64,000 bases of DNA from Artemisia argyi. Lineage: Eukaryota > Streptophyta > Magnoliopsida > Asterales > Asteraceae. The stretch is taken from assembly GCA_030686995.1 (NCBI GenBank), contig CM060691.1, positions 57,299,338 to 57,363,337 of the forward strand, written 5' to 3'. Both the position numbers and the translations under genes were made by a program. Every line of letters begins with the position of its first letter. The first letter of the stretch is position 1. This document shows positions 44,807 through 55,549 of the stretch, piece after piece. A model generated the notes under the pieces. That model did not search any database, was not told the origin of the DNA, and was given only the letters and a program-made list of their open reading frames with translations.

Positions 44807-45490
44807 GGGGAAATGTGTGAGGAAAAGCTTGTTGATGGGTTTATTGGGTTACACGCTAAAGTTAATACCGTCTCAGTGAAGAGACGGTGAAAGGGGTTTA
44901 ATAACAAATTTTATTCCATAGTTGGTCCCTAAGGTTGTCTACATTTTCGTCAACGTAGGTACAATTCCCACCCAAAATGTAGTGACGTGTTCACAACATG
45001 CTACATTGAGTTACAAGCTTAGGGACCTACGATGTAATTTGAGTAAAATTAATGGCACCCCATTAAATCCTTACCGACCCATATGAAAGTCAAAAACAAT
45101 ATATTCATTACTAAAAACACTAAACATAAAGACACAAAATGAATACATATAACAAATAAAGTACGGTTTATTTCGTGCCTTTGCATATCCAATCACAAGA
45201 CATACATATTGTATAACAATATTTGTGACCAAGTTTGGCTTGTTTAATAATGTTTAATGGAATGGCAATTTTGCCTTTTATTTGTAAAAATTGCAAATGC
45301 CAAATAACCTTTACCATTTGCACGCTTGACTTCCTAAAGTCAAACTTGCCATTGCATTTGGTGAGCAACATAGGCAGTATACAAAGTAAACATTCGAATC
45401 ACAGGCATATTCACAACGTTGAAAGTAAATAGCAACATACTTATACAAAAATAGTTATCTTAGGGTATTCAACCCATACATAAACTAGAA
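44807..45490. other. Spacer between Pack-MULE genes
   Basis: Contains a 110-bp inverted-repeat unit (44926-45033; TAGTTGGTCCCTAAG at one end, CTTAGGGACCTACGA at the other), a small MITE-like insertion. A 67-codon minus frame at 45371-45168 with several Cys is probably not a gene. Nothing else seen. Confidence 0.5.
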
Positions 45491-46892
45491 TCAGTAAAAG
45501 AAATCTACCCCGGCTGTAGGGGAAACTCGATGGAGTTTCAACAGCCTCCTTGCCAAATCCCAGTTCAACTTGATGTTTTCATTCTCATCAGGAGTCAAAT
45601 TGCAGTCATGGATATACATTTTCTTTAGTAAGGGGGAACATGCAAGTATGAACCTTACTATGGCTATTTCATTCTCTGTTTTAGGGAAAGAGCGAAACAC
45701 CACAGTTTCAAGTTGCCCCGTGGTCATTACATCAAATGAATCAATCTCCAAAGGTACAAAAGTAAGCGTGTATAAGGCCTGCAAAATGAGAGACTATTCA
45801 TATGCACAATAATTGGAATTTAATATGATGTCTTTCATACATATGCATTCCACTTACCCTGGTTTCTAGCCTTTGCATAATTAGAGACCCACAAATCATT
45901 TGAACGATCAATGAAACCATTGCATTATTTCCAAAATTGACCCCATATATCTCAAGAGACTTGAGGGATAGAAAGGCCACACGGACATTCATCCAGGAGG
46001 TACCTTCTTCCAACAACTACAAAAGGATGAATTTTCTTTAGTTTCAAAGCTAACATTTCATGAATGTTAAAAATTACTTTAACATTATGTAAGTTGAAGT
46101 AAAAAATGAAATAGGTCTTACATTGCAGTCTTGAAAATCCATGGTAGGGGTCTCAAGTTTAGGAACATTTGACAATTGAAAGATATTCGAAATTGTTATT
46201 GTCATAGGATGGTTCCAAATACCAAATGACAAATCTAACGTCTTCAAATTCCTAAGAATTGCAATATCACATAGTCTTATTTCGTTTGTACTACAATGAT
46301 CCATTTTTAGAGACTCAAGCAAGGGACAACCAGCAACTAAGTCCCAAACTGTACCACTATGAAAATTGACATTACACAATTCTAAGTTGAGTAGCTTTGG
46401 AAAACCCCTAAAACTTGTCATAGTGGGAAAAGTGTAACAATGAAGTTCGAGAAATTTCAACTCCTGACGATAGTAAGGTTGGGTTGCCAAAGTAACTGGC
46501 TCATCATACTAGTCTCGAATTGTGACCTCCTCAACTCCGACCCGAGCCAAAAACAAAAGCCACTCATGAATGTCTTCATAATTCAAGTCGTCTTGTCCAA
46601 ATAGTATTTTGGGCTCTACGGAGAACACAAACCTTCTTGCTGGCCCATTAAGCTGAAGTAAAAGCCTAGTAATGTGCCTCCCATCAAAGGTATTTGTTAA
46701 ATAGTAAAACAAATCCTCATCAACTATGACATCCGTCAGCAAAGTCCACTTAAACCTCAAGCTTCTGGCTAAGCTACCGGTCCTCAACGCATCTTTTAGT
46801 GGCAATCGGTTCATAATATTAGTGGTCACATTATCTGGCATGTTGCTGATATAATCTGCCATATCAGTGATCACATTGTCTCCAAAAGACAT
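45491..46892 (-). pseudogene. F-box/LRR/FBD protein gene, one in-frame stop
   Basis: Three phase-0 exons on the minus strand: 46892-46122, 46016-45858 and 45778-45491. Donors are GTAAGA (at 46121) and GTAAGT (at 45857); acceptors are TTTTGTAG and TTTTGCAG. Exon 1 encodes the F-box (about residues 14-50: I-S-N-M-P-D-N-V-T-T-N-I-M-N-R-L-P-L-K-D), then leucine-rich repeats (L-K-F-L-E-L-H-C, L-L-N-L-E-L-C-N-V, L-K-T-L-D-L-S). Exon 3 encodes the FBD end (F-P-K-T-E-N-E-I-A-I-V-R-F-I-L-A-C-S-P-L-L-K-K-M). Family members of about 400 residues act as substrate receptors in SCF ubiquitin ligases, binding SKP1 through the F-box. Exon 1 has a TAG at 46511-46509 in the otherwise open frame, so full-length protein is not expected unless read through. 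Introns show a genomic, not retrotransposed, capture. The start is 220 nt from the right TIR. Confidence 0.85.
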
Positions 46893-47111
46893 TGTACTGT
46901 TGGAATTTTAGTTGGGTCTTTAACTTCTGGAAAAGGGTGTCTGGTTTTGGTTTTTAGTTTACCGCTAATGGTCTGGAAAAGGGGTTTGTGCCATTATGGT
47001 GTGTAAATGTGTTTGGTTTGTGGGTTAATTGGTTATCACGCGAATAATAACTAGCGTATCAGAAAAGATAGGCTCAAGTTGCGAAGTATAGTTCTTAGTT
47101 GCTCCCTAAAC
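46893..47111 (-). promoter_or_regulatory. Region between the right TIR and the F-box gene
   Basis: 219 bp upstream of ATG 46892 and inside the TIR. No clear TATA box; GTGTTTGGTTT words recur here. In Pack-MULEs the TIR can supply promoter activity, so this region is the probable promoter, by position only. Confidence 0.3.
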
Positions 47112-47473
47112 TATCATATGTCATGGTTGATTTAACCATAGTGTGGTGATAAATGTGTTAATACAAATACCACCTAAAAATGGTATTTATATTTTACGAT
47201 CTTTACTAATTTTTGTTAACGACAAAGTGTAAACTTTAATTTTTAACAAAGCATGATTATAGTTTAAGTTTCGCATAACTAGATTTTATTTCATATAAAC
47301 ATTTGCTACATTAACATTTCATATAAAACATAATATTTTCATATTTCTAATAATAGAAAATGTTACATGACATCATGACATATATCATGTATAATCTTGG
47401 AAAGATTTCCAAAATTTACAAGTTGACTTTTGAAAAGATCTCATGCATATTTGGAAAGATTCTTACTCAACAT

Positions 47474-47637
47474 GGTCAACCTAGTTGAACAGGTGAATGG
47501 TCAACCAAGCCAAACTGCCTAGAGTCAATCTCCGTGGAAGTATAGTGTTTCCCCAGGTCAACCTAGTTGAACAGGTGAATGGTCAACCAAGCCAAACTGC
47601 CTAGAGTCAATCTCGGTGGAAGTATAGTGTTTCCCCG
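47474..47637. repeat. 82-bp tandem duplication at the start of copy B
   Basis: 47474-47555 and 47556-47637 are near identical (one clear difference, TCTCCGTGG/TCTCGGTGG). Confidence 0.92.
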
Positions 47638-48255
47638 GGTCGTTATGTCCCGACGAGGTATGGATGGTATAAAAACAGGTTTGTGATCGGGTGAAATTGG
47701 ACAGGAATAGGGTTTGAGTGATTTTAATGATTACGCTACGAAAATATAAGTGAGAACGATTTAAACACACTATATTAACAACAACGTGAAACCTAGTTAA
47801 CCTAAAACGTAATTTAAAAATTTAAAATTAAAGTTTGCTTAAAGATAAGCAGAAAAATATGCCAAACGGCTTAAATAGAAGCTATCACTTTTTTTATTTT
47901 TTGTTTTTTTATTTTACAAACTATTTTTACTAACGTACCCTAAATTTAAAAAAACGTAAAAGTTTATTAATTAAAACGCGAGTGCACAAAATTAAAACGT
48001 GAATTTTATGCTACGCTAATTCTACGGACATGAAAATAATATTTTTACGAACCTAATGATAAAAGAAAATTTTAGAAAAAAGAAAATTATTTTTTGGACT
48101 TTTTAATTATTTATTATTAATTAAAAACTATTTATATTAACTAAACTATTTAAACTAAATTTAATTATTAGAAATACTAAATAAAAAGTAGAATTTGTAA
48201 AACTTTTTCTATAAATTACTTACACTACTAGAAACTAAAAAAAAATATAAAAACT

Positions 48256-49812
48256 TGATACGTGGGAATCGCACCAGGCTTTACCTCTCAAGGGATCTTG
48301 AGAAGTTTACAACCCCCATCAGGCAGTGTACCTGATCGTTGTAGTATAGTATAGTGACAAGTACCGGGGGATTGATCGTTCAGCTAGGAATAGTGTCATT
48401 AAGATTGAAATTAATCTAACTAGGTCTAAAGGTGAAGGATGATTCTTTTTGTATTTTTATATTTTATGAAAAGCAAGTAAAAATTTCGGGTATTGGGAGA
48501 ATGGGCGGAATTAGTTGCTAATCAACTAACCCAAAAACTACTAATTAAACTAATTAACAAGAAAAGTAAACTAGGTTTCTACAAGATAAGTGAAGCATGT
48601 CTACCCATGATACGTTACTCCTTGCTAGCTATCCAATCCTACCTATTGAATTGTAACCTTGTTTTAATTGACGAGTTGTATTCCTTAATACCATTCATGG
48701 GGTGGCGCACTTAACTCCCCAATCCTATGAGTGCCTACTTCACTCCTATGTCGAGCCAGCTAAGAAGCTCCTAACATGGGATCACTAGAATTTACTCATG
48801 CATTAAATACAACCAATAAAACCTAGTGCACATCGGTTCATGTTTCCTAAGACATTCAAGCATGTTACCATTTGGAGATCTGCCAGTTTTCTTAAGCCTA
48901 ACATCGAAATCATTCAATCAAAACAAGAATCAATAGGAAACAAGGATTATAAACTAAACCAACTAGATCTATTGAAGTTGTCACGCCTTAATTGATGGAG
49001 ATAGACACACACATCAACAAGCCCCTCATTGATGGAGATAGACACAACGTCAACAAGAAATCAATGAGATCTAATCAATTATATACAAGTTTCACATAAT
49101 CATAAGTAGACACAAGGTGAATTAGCAAATCATCATCAAAGAAGAGCAAACAACAATGATAATGGAAAACATAATTAAGATAGAATCATCAAACCAATAC
49201 ATGATGTTTATGGAGTGATTGAAACCCTCTAAGTTGCTGGAAAAACACCCACCTAAACCCAGGAATCGACCTTAGGGTTTAGGGCTTACAAAAAGTGAAG
49301 TTATGATGTTATATTTATAGGCATGTTTTCTGTCGGCCCTTCTTGACGGCGTCAGCCCGTTACTCTTAATGCCGTCACGACCATTTTTTCACCAAATTGA
49401 AGATCTCTTCGTCCTCTTCGCCTGGGCTTTTGAATCACCTAAATCCGAGTTCGTATGCAAAAGTTATGACCAAAACAATATCAGCTACTCCGCGCGCAAG
49501 TTTTGACAAGTTAACACGTGACGGCCTTGGGTGACGCCTTCACGTTTCTTCTGGGCCGTCACCACTTTTACTCTTGACGCCGTCATGAAAAGCCTCTTGA
49601 CGCCGTCAGGTACTGTTCCCAGCAAGAAAAATTAAGACTTTGCCGTTTTACACTTTTATGTTCCAAAAACGTCCGAATTGCTTCCTTTTCCAGATTTCAC
49701 TCCCAAAGTACCTAAAATCACAAAAGGAACGATTTAGGGTAATATTTGATCAAATAAATTCAATTCCGGGCTTAAATGACCCCCTAAAAGTGGTTCATTT
49801 TTCGCCTCATCA
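48256..49812. repeat. Gypsy solo LTR
   Basis: 1557 bp, TGATACGTGG...CGCCTCATCA, with perfect 5-bp duplication AAACT (48251-48255 and 49813-49817). Related along its length to the LTR 32651-34109 (shared TCAAGGGATCT, GTGTACCTGATCGTT-like text, TGATTCTTTTTGT, and the TGACGGCGTCAGCC block at 49345). No interior on either side. Contains a short duplication TTGATGGAGATAGACAC (48992 and 49032). Confidence 0.88.
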
Positions 49813-50089
49813 AAACTCCTAAATGCTTATAAATAAGCAGTACAAAGATTTATTTTTGACTTGTTTAATTAAAACTAATAAAACTAAAACTAATTATTAT
49901 AAATAGAAAATGAAAAGTAGAAAATCTGGAAAAATTAGTACAAGTGTAATGTAGTAGCAAGAACCTAAGAAAAATAGGAGGAGGGGGAAAAAGGTAGAAA
50001 TAAGCTGGAAATAAGCTATAGCAGCTTATTCGTACAAAAGGGAAGAAATGAGGTTAAAAGGAATGTGTGTGTAGGAATAAACGAAAAAG

Positions 50090-50190
50090 ACCCAAGGGCA
50101 GAGTGGTATGTGTGTGATGTGGTGAGCTGGGTGGCCAGGGTTCGAATCCCAGCAATGCACTTTTTTGCAATTTATTTTTTTTCAATTTTT
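50090..50190 (+). mobile_element. tRNA-derived SINE-like insertion
   Basis: A-box-like GGGCAGAGTGGTA (50097-50109) and B box GGGTTCGAATCCC (50138-50150) are spaced as in tRNA genes, followed by a T-rich tail. Not present at the matching place in LTR copy A. The region does not fold as a tRNA by eye. Ends and TSD not resolved. Confidence 0.4.
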
Positions 50191-53100
50191 CTTTTTACAA
50201 AACTATAAAACAAGTAGAAATAAAAAAACTTTAATAAAGGAAACTTTTTAAAATCTTTGAGATAAGCCCTGAATAAGCTGTTTAGCTTAACAGAAAGCTT
50301 TTGAAGCCAAGACTTAATTTTTATGACTAATAAGCTACAAATAACCTATAATCTAAAACCCAAAGTCAAATAAGCTGAAAGCAAATTCAAACAAACTTAA
50401 AATAAACCAAAGAAAAGAGAAAAGCAACTAGAATAAGCCAATAATAAGAAATAAGCAAATCCAAATAACTGAAAACCACACAAACCCAAAGGCATTTGCA
50501 GGCCCATTTTTGGCTAGGGGCAAAAGCTTGGAAGCTTAAAACAAGCTTGGATAAGCAGAGCTAGCTGTATCAGCATCTTGAAAAGCCAATAATTCTAAGC
50601 TTTTTCCCACAAACAAGCTCCACAAGAGCTTATGAAGTGGTCTAGTCCACACTGATGACTCAGTGTGGATAGACTCAGAGAAGGCCAAAATTAAGCACAA
50701 GGATAAGCTCACAGTGGGGAATTAAGCATTGGTACATCAAGCTTATACAATAAGCTTTTCAAATCAACAAAAAGCTCAGGTTTAAATGCAATAATGAACA
50801 AGATAGAACCTTTAGAAAAGGAGCTTATGAAACAACCACCCCTGGTGCAGGGCAACCTTTTGCTCACAGGCCAACTTAAAGCCACTAAAAAGCTAATGAG
50901 GAAAAATCCTAAAAATCATCAAAAATATGCATTGGAAAGATGAGCTTCCAAAATTTTGGGATTCCAAAAGCTCGTGGTCTAAAGATTAATACAAAGGTCA
51001 TGGAAAATCACCCAATAATTGGAAAACTGAGACAACTCTGAAATTTGACTTTTTAGAAAACATGCAATGTTGACTTCTTTGAACTTTGATTACATCTGGT
51101 GAACTAAGAATGGAAGTATAAGCTATAATAAGGCTAAATTAAACTAAAATAACAACATGTGAAATGATATGAAGGTGTATGGATCTCAAATTCCTCACAG
51201 TTAACTGTGAGGGGTGATCAAAGAGAACTTTGACTTATTTCAAATGGAACTTTGTTTTTATTTCTTAACCAGGCTAACTAGACCTATTGTGAGATACTAC
51301 AATAGAAACAAACAAACAACAACAACCTGGAAAGCAGAAATCACAGCAAAACCAAACACCCCTTTAACTAATATGAAAAAGAGATTTTCAAAGGATTATA
51401 CTAATCAAGACCATAAACCTTAATCCCAAAGCTATATTATGATGAAACAAACTTGTTAAAGCACAAATGCATATACAAATCCCACAAATACTCATAAACT
51501 CTAATAAACCATTTTGATAGTTAAAATGAGGATCTGAGCAACCAATGAATCCAGTGAACAAACCATATCAAATAAGCACTATACTAACTCTTCTACACTA
51601 AACAAGCTTATAAGCAACAAGAGAGCATAATTTAAGCAATGCTACAGTGTTTAGCACAAAATGAGGGTGAAAGGCTTACAATTGATTTCCAAGCATAGAA
51701 CAAGGAACCAGGCCAAGAACAATTCCTATAGCCTCCCTTGAGGCTCTAAATCCACAGCAAACCAAAAGACATCTTACTTCTGCTTCCCTTCTTCATTCTT
51801 TCTTAATTACCTTTTTTATACTATTTTTTATGATTACTTAGCATTTTGAATTAAACTGCTTTAAATTCTTTAGAAGCCTTTAAAAAACTTGTTTGTGTAC
51901 TTAAGTGACTTGATGGGATTAATAAACTACCACTTTTAACAATCTTAAGTCAAAATGAGACTTTCAAAGAAAATATGATAAAAACTGAAAATGGATCAAC
52001 AACTGAAATTGAAACCTGAATTAAACTTGAAATGCACTAAAAAGCTTAGTAATACAACTTGTAATTTAAAAGATACACTGGTGATTAAACTTTAATGACT
52101 AATACAATAAGCTACACTAAACTAAACTACTAAATACTACATTAACTAACTACTCGCTTCCTGCTTCTCTCTTTCTTTTTATAATCTTCCAAAAGGGCTC
52201 CTCCCCCTTTTCCACTTCATCTGGATCCTTGAAATAAGATAAGACAATCATGGCCGTTGGTTTGGATTTTGGCGGGAGAATGGGATAGTTGTAATTTGGC
52301 CTTTTTCATTTGGCAGGGGGTTTTTGTTGTTTAGTTGTTGTTTTGAGGTGAGTAGGAGGGGGTGGAGTGTGACAGAGGTGGTGATGATGAGGGTGCAGGG
52401 TGGTTTTGCAGGGGAGGTGGTATATGGTATTGGTGAAGGAGGGAAGTGGTATTGGGGGGTGGTCAAAGTTGGGTGTTGACCCTGGCTTCTTTATTCAAAA
52501 AGGGAAGTGGGCTGAGGAGGGTATGGGCCAGATGGTGTGTGGGCTTGGAGGTTGTGTGGTGGGCTGGAGTGATAAGGATGGGTTTGGTTTAATATTAAGG
52601 GTATCCGTTTGGTTTGTAATTTATAAAACCCAAGGACCAAACTTGCACATTGCTGAAACTTGAGGGTAAATTCTGCCAAATATTCCAAAGTATTACAAGG
52701 ACTAAACATGCCACATATTCAATTCCCAAAGGTCCTTAATGTTTATTTTTCCAAAATGAATTTCCCGAGGACCAATTTTGCCAAATTTTAAACTTCAAGG
52801 ACCAGTTGTGTAATTTTCTCAAACTTTCCTCCCAAGGACTAAAATTGATATTTTTTGACTTTTAAAAACCTTGGGTTGACTTTTCTTTCATTTCAAAACT
52901 CCAGGGACTAGTTTTGTCAATTTATGAAACTTGAGGGACTGAAACTGCCAATTATGCAAACTTTGTTCGTTTTTCATTTGTTTTTAAACATTTTGCATCT
53001 AAAACATATAAAACATAGTTTTGGGATAATTTCTGTATTTTGATGCGTTTCTGAGTGTTTTTGGATGTTTTGGCAGTTCAGATACGATAAAAATGATAAG

Positions 53101-53202
53101 TATTTACACACTCATCACTCAACATATCTTGTGTTGATTTGAAGGATCTTGATTTGACATTACTAGATATGGAAAGATTTCTTGAACTTTTGTCTGTCAA
53201 AC

Positions 53203-53263
53203 CTGGCGGATCCCTGGGGATACAAGGGCGGAACCTTTGTTTTGGTTCCGTCGGATCCGCCAG
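53203..53263. repeat. Nested palindrome in Copia LTR U3
   Basis: Outer arms CTGGCGGATCC (53203-53213) and GGATCCGCCAG (53253-53263); inner arms CGGAACC (53229-53235) and GGTTCCG (53244-53250). It lies 19 bp before the TATA box. Confidence 0.88.
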
Positions 53264-53900
53264 CTTGCTGGCTTGGTTGGTTATAAATAGCAAACCACTC
53301 TCAAGAAATTGATCATCACTTACCATTATATTTTTACACATACATACTCATCTCATTCATCTAACTCATTAACATTTCATTTGTGTGAGATTCTTTTGTA
53401 GCAAAGAAGTTCACAAGTTCATACCAAAGCTACAAGTTTCAACAAAACATTGCAAGACTTGTTAGCTTAGCATTGTGTAAACTTCTTGTAGTTTACACTT
53501 CATTTGATTGTGTATTTTCAGTAGTGATCGGTTAGTATTTTAGTCCTTAAAATACATAGTGTGACGGGAGTGGTTGTACCCTTGTAAAAGAATTCGACAT
53601 CTAGCTTTGTGTCGGAAATCTTGTGTAAGCGAAGTGTAAGGTTTTCTCCGCCGTTGAAAGGAGCTTGTTGACTAGTGAAAGAAACTCTTGAGTTGGATAC
53701 TCGGGGCGTGGAGTAGGACAAGGAAAAAGAGTCCTTGTAGCCGAACCACGATAAACATCCGTGTTGTGGTTTGATCGTTTCTTTATTTATTCTTGCATAT
53801 TACATATTGTCTATTAGTTTAGATCTTTGATTGCATGCAAGGTTTTTAAAGATAATCAAACAAAAAATCGGTAATATTCAACCCCTTCTAGTTTTTCACA

Positions 53901-54088
53901 AAATATATTTTTGCCTATTATACCCTTGGAAATATACCAAAATATGAGCGTTGACCGAGACAAAACTGGTCAACGGACGCATTCGGCCTAAATTTCCCAT
54001 GTTTTGGGCGCCCCACGATGTTTTTAGAAAGGTAGGGTGCATGGTGATGCTTTGTGGAAAGTTCAGGGACCAACGATGTATTTTTGTC
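53901..54088. repeat. Right TIR of the Pack-MULE, outer part
   Basis: Inverse of the outer 190 bp of the left TIR. The inner part of this TIR (47112-47155, ...GGTTGATTTAACCATAGTGT...) is displaced by the Copia LTR insertion. Confidence 0.85.
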
Positions 54089-54097
54089 TTTTTTCAA

Positions 54098-55329
54098 TTT
54101 GATTTTTTCCCTAAATTTTGAAAAATAATTAAGTCTATTTATTTCCTAATTTACCAAAAAAAATTAAAAAAAAAAACGTCTTTTATATCAGTTTATCTAC
54201 TGTAATTTTAAGATTATTGTTTAATATATATTTTATTTATCTGTAAGATAAACATTAAAATTATTATTAAAAAATATTATGCATATCTATTGCAGTAGTA
54301 TAATATACACAAACTTGGATAAGCCTAAACTTTATTTGTTAGTATAGTTATTCACAAACGTGGACGACCCTAAGTCTATAAATACTCAAAAAAATCATCA
54401 GCTTCTTCAATTTGATTATTATTTTTCCTGATTTTGTTTTACATGCAGGTTTCATAATGGCTATATATTTTCTTCAAGAAATCAACTCTGAAAAAGACAA
54501 ATGGACTATTAAAGTGAAGGTTGTTTCTTTATTTAAACAACGAAGCAAGCAGAACCCGTGCTACGCACGGGCTAAGAATCTAATTGTTAATCATGTATTT
54601 TTTCTGTATATTGGCGAGTGTATACTTAATTATTGTTTAGTATGTTCTATTGTTTTAACTTTCTTGTATAAAAATTTAAAAGTGTTTGATGTTGTTTTGG
54701 TTTTGCGGTGTTGTATTCTCTATATGGGCTTTTGGCTATTAAGTTGTGATGGCTTTGTTTCTTTTGACCTATTACTTATTTGCATGATAAAAAATGGCTT
54801 TGTTTTTTTGTTCTATTACTTAGCCCTACAATACTTGTCTATTAGATGATTTTTTCATGGTAATATAAAGCACACGGGGTCTATCTAATTGGTCATAGTT
54901 TAATGTGCGTTAAATATTTTCGTTATTAAGTTTGTGTAATAATGTATGTATAATAATGTCATATAAACTGTATAAAAATCGTTACAAACCTTTTTAGCTC
55001 CATCTAATTTTATTGTACAACTAATTTCATTGAAAATTAACATTGAATTCTAACTAATATTAATAAATTTTATCAATAAACTCAATTCTAAATAGCTAAC
55101 TAAATGAATATTAATTAACACAAAATTAATAATTTCTAAAACCTTTGGACTCCACTATTATGTCTTAAACTTAATTTTTTTAATTTACAAATGGGTTTGA
55201 GCAAAAATTATATATTTTTTCTTTTATATTCATTATTCAAGTTGCATGCTTACAGAAACCAATCATGCTTAAGGGTAGTCGTCGTGGGATTAGTCGGCTT
55301 GCAATGTCGAGTCGGAAACCCATGTTGCC

Positions 55330-55360
<31 letters not shown>

Positions 55361-55502
55361 AATCATGCTTAAAAGTATCATTTAACCATTTAAATGTTGC
55401 TTTACATGCATGCTCGTGCACATTTTCTTTAATCAATTCGCACATGTGAGCTACATCAATAGAAAACACACATAAATTACTTGTATATGAAAATGCATTA
55501 AC

Positions 55503-55549
<47 letters not shown>

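Larger units (their letters stand above)
47471..53117. repeat. Solo LTR, 3.6-kb family (copy B), itself interrupted
   Basis: Inserted in the Copia LTR. Ends with TACACACTCATCA as copy A does. Flanking repeat CTCAA (47466-47470 and 53118-53122), extending to ACTCAACAT if the first bases are counted as host. Copy A and B share TTATGTCCC-GCGAGGTA near the start, the GACTTAAATAGAAGCTATCAC-like block and the distal 600 bp. B holds a gypsy LTR at 48256-49812; without it the length is about 4.1 kb. Rich in AATAAGC words (49980-51650). Confidence 0.65.
47156..53900. repeat. Copia solo LTR inside the MULE TIR (split by further insertions)
   Basis: LTR ends TGTTAATACAAATACC (47156) and CTTCTAGTTTTTCACA (53900); flanks AAATG (47151-47155) and AAATA (53901-53905), a 5-bp duplication with one mismatch that matches the uninterrupted left TIR. 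Own sequence is 47156-47470 and 53118-53900 (about 1.09 kb). The right part has a palindrome (53203-53263), TATA box (TATAAATA, 53282-53289) and an R/U5 block shared with the LTR at 28997-30266. No interior, so a solo LTR. Confidence 0.82.
43521..54088. mobile_element. Pack-MULE-like element carrying an F-box gene (with nested LTRs)
   Basis: Left TIR 43521-43745 (GACAAAAATACACCGTTGGT...). The right TIR is its reverse complement, 53901-54088 plus 47112-47155, interrupted by LTR insertions. The TIRs are about 230 bp and about 88-90% identical. Flanks are TTTTTTTAA (43512-43520) and TTTTTTCAA (54089-54097), a 9-bp duplication with one mismatch. Without the 6.7-kb nested insertion the element was about 3.8 kb. 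It contains no transposase but holds an F-box/FBD gene with introns and a 120-aa ORF, so it fits the Pack-MULE definition: host sequence between Mutator TIRs. The low-complexity flanks make the TSD less certain than the TIRs. Confidence 0.75.

Noticed and set aside
45168..45371. 67-aa Cys-containing minus-strand ORF
   Set aside because: No recognisable family, poor start context and open frames on the opposite strand of the same stretch.
50097..50160. A tRNA gene
   Set aside because: A and B boxes are present but no acceptor-stem pairing or anticodon arm could be drawn; SINE-like is a better reading.
47465..53125. LTR copy B as a MULE with 9-bp TSD (ACTCAACAT)
   Set aside because: The ends are not inverted repeats, and copy A shows TG...CA with a 5-bp duplication; the longer match is probably coincidence plus the boundary duplication.
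54412..54849. 145-aa hydrophobic ORF
   Set aside because: It runs across a Helitron-type hairpin (CCCGTGC/GCACGGG) in T-rich DNA; no family resemblance.
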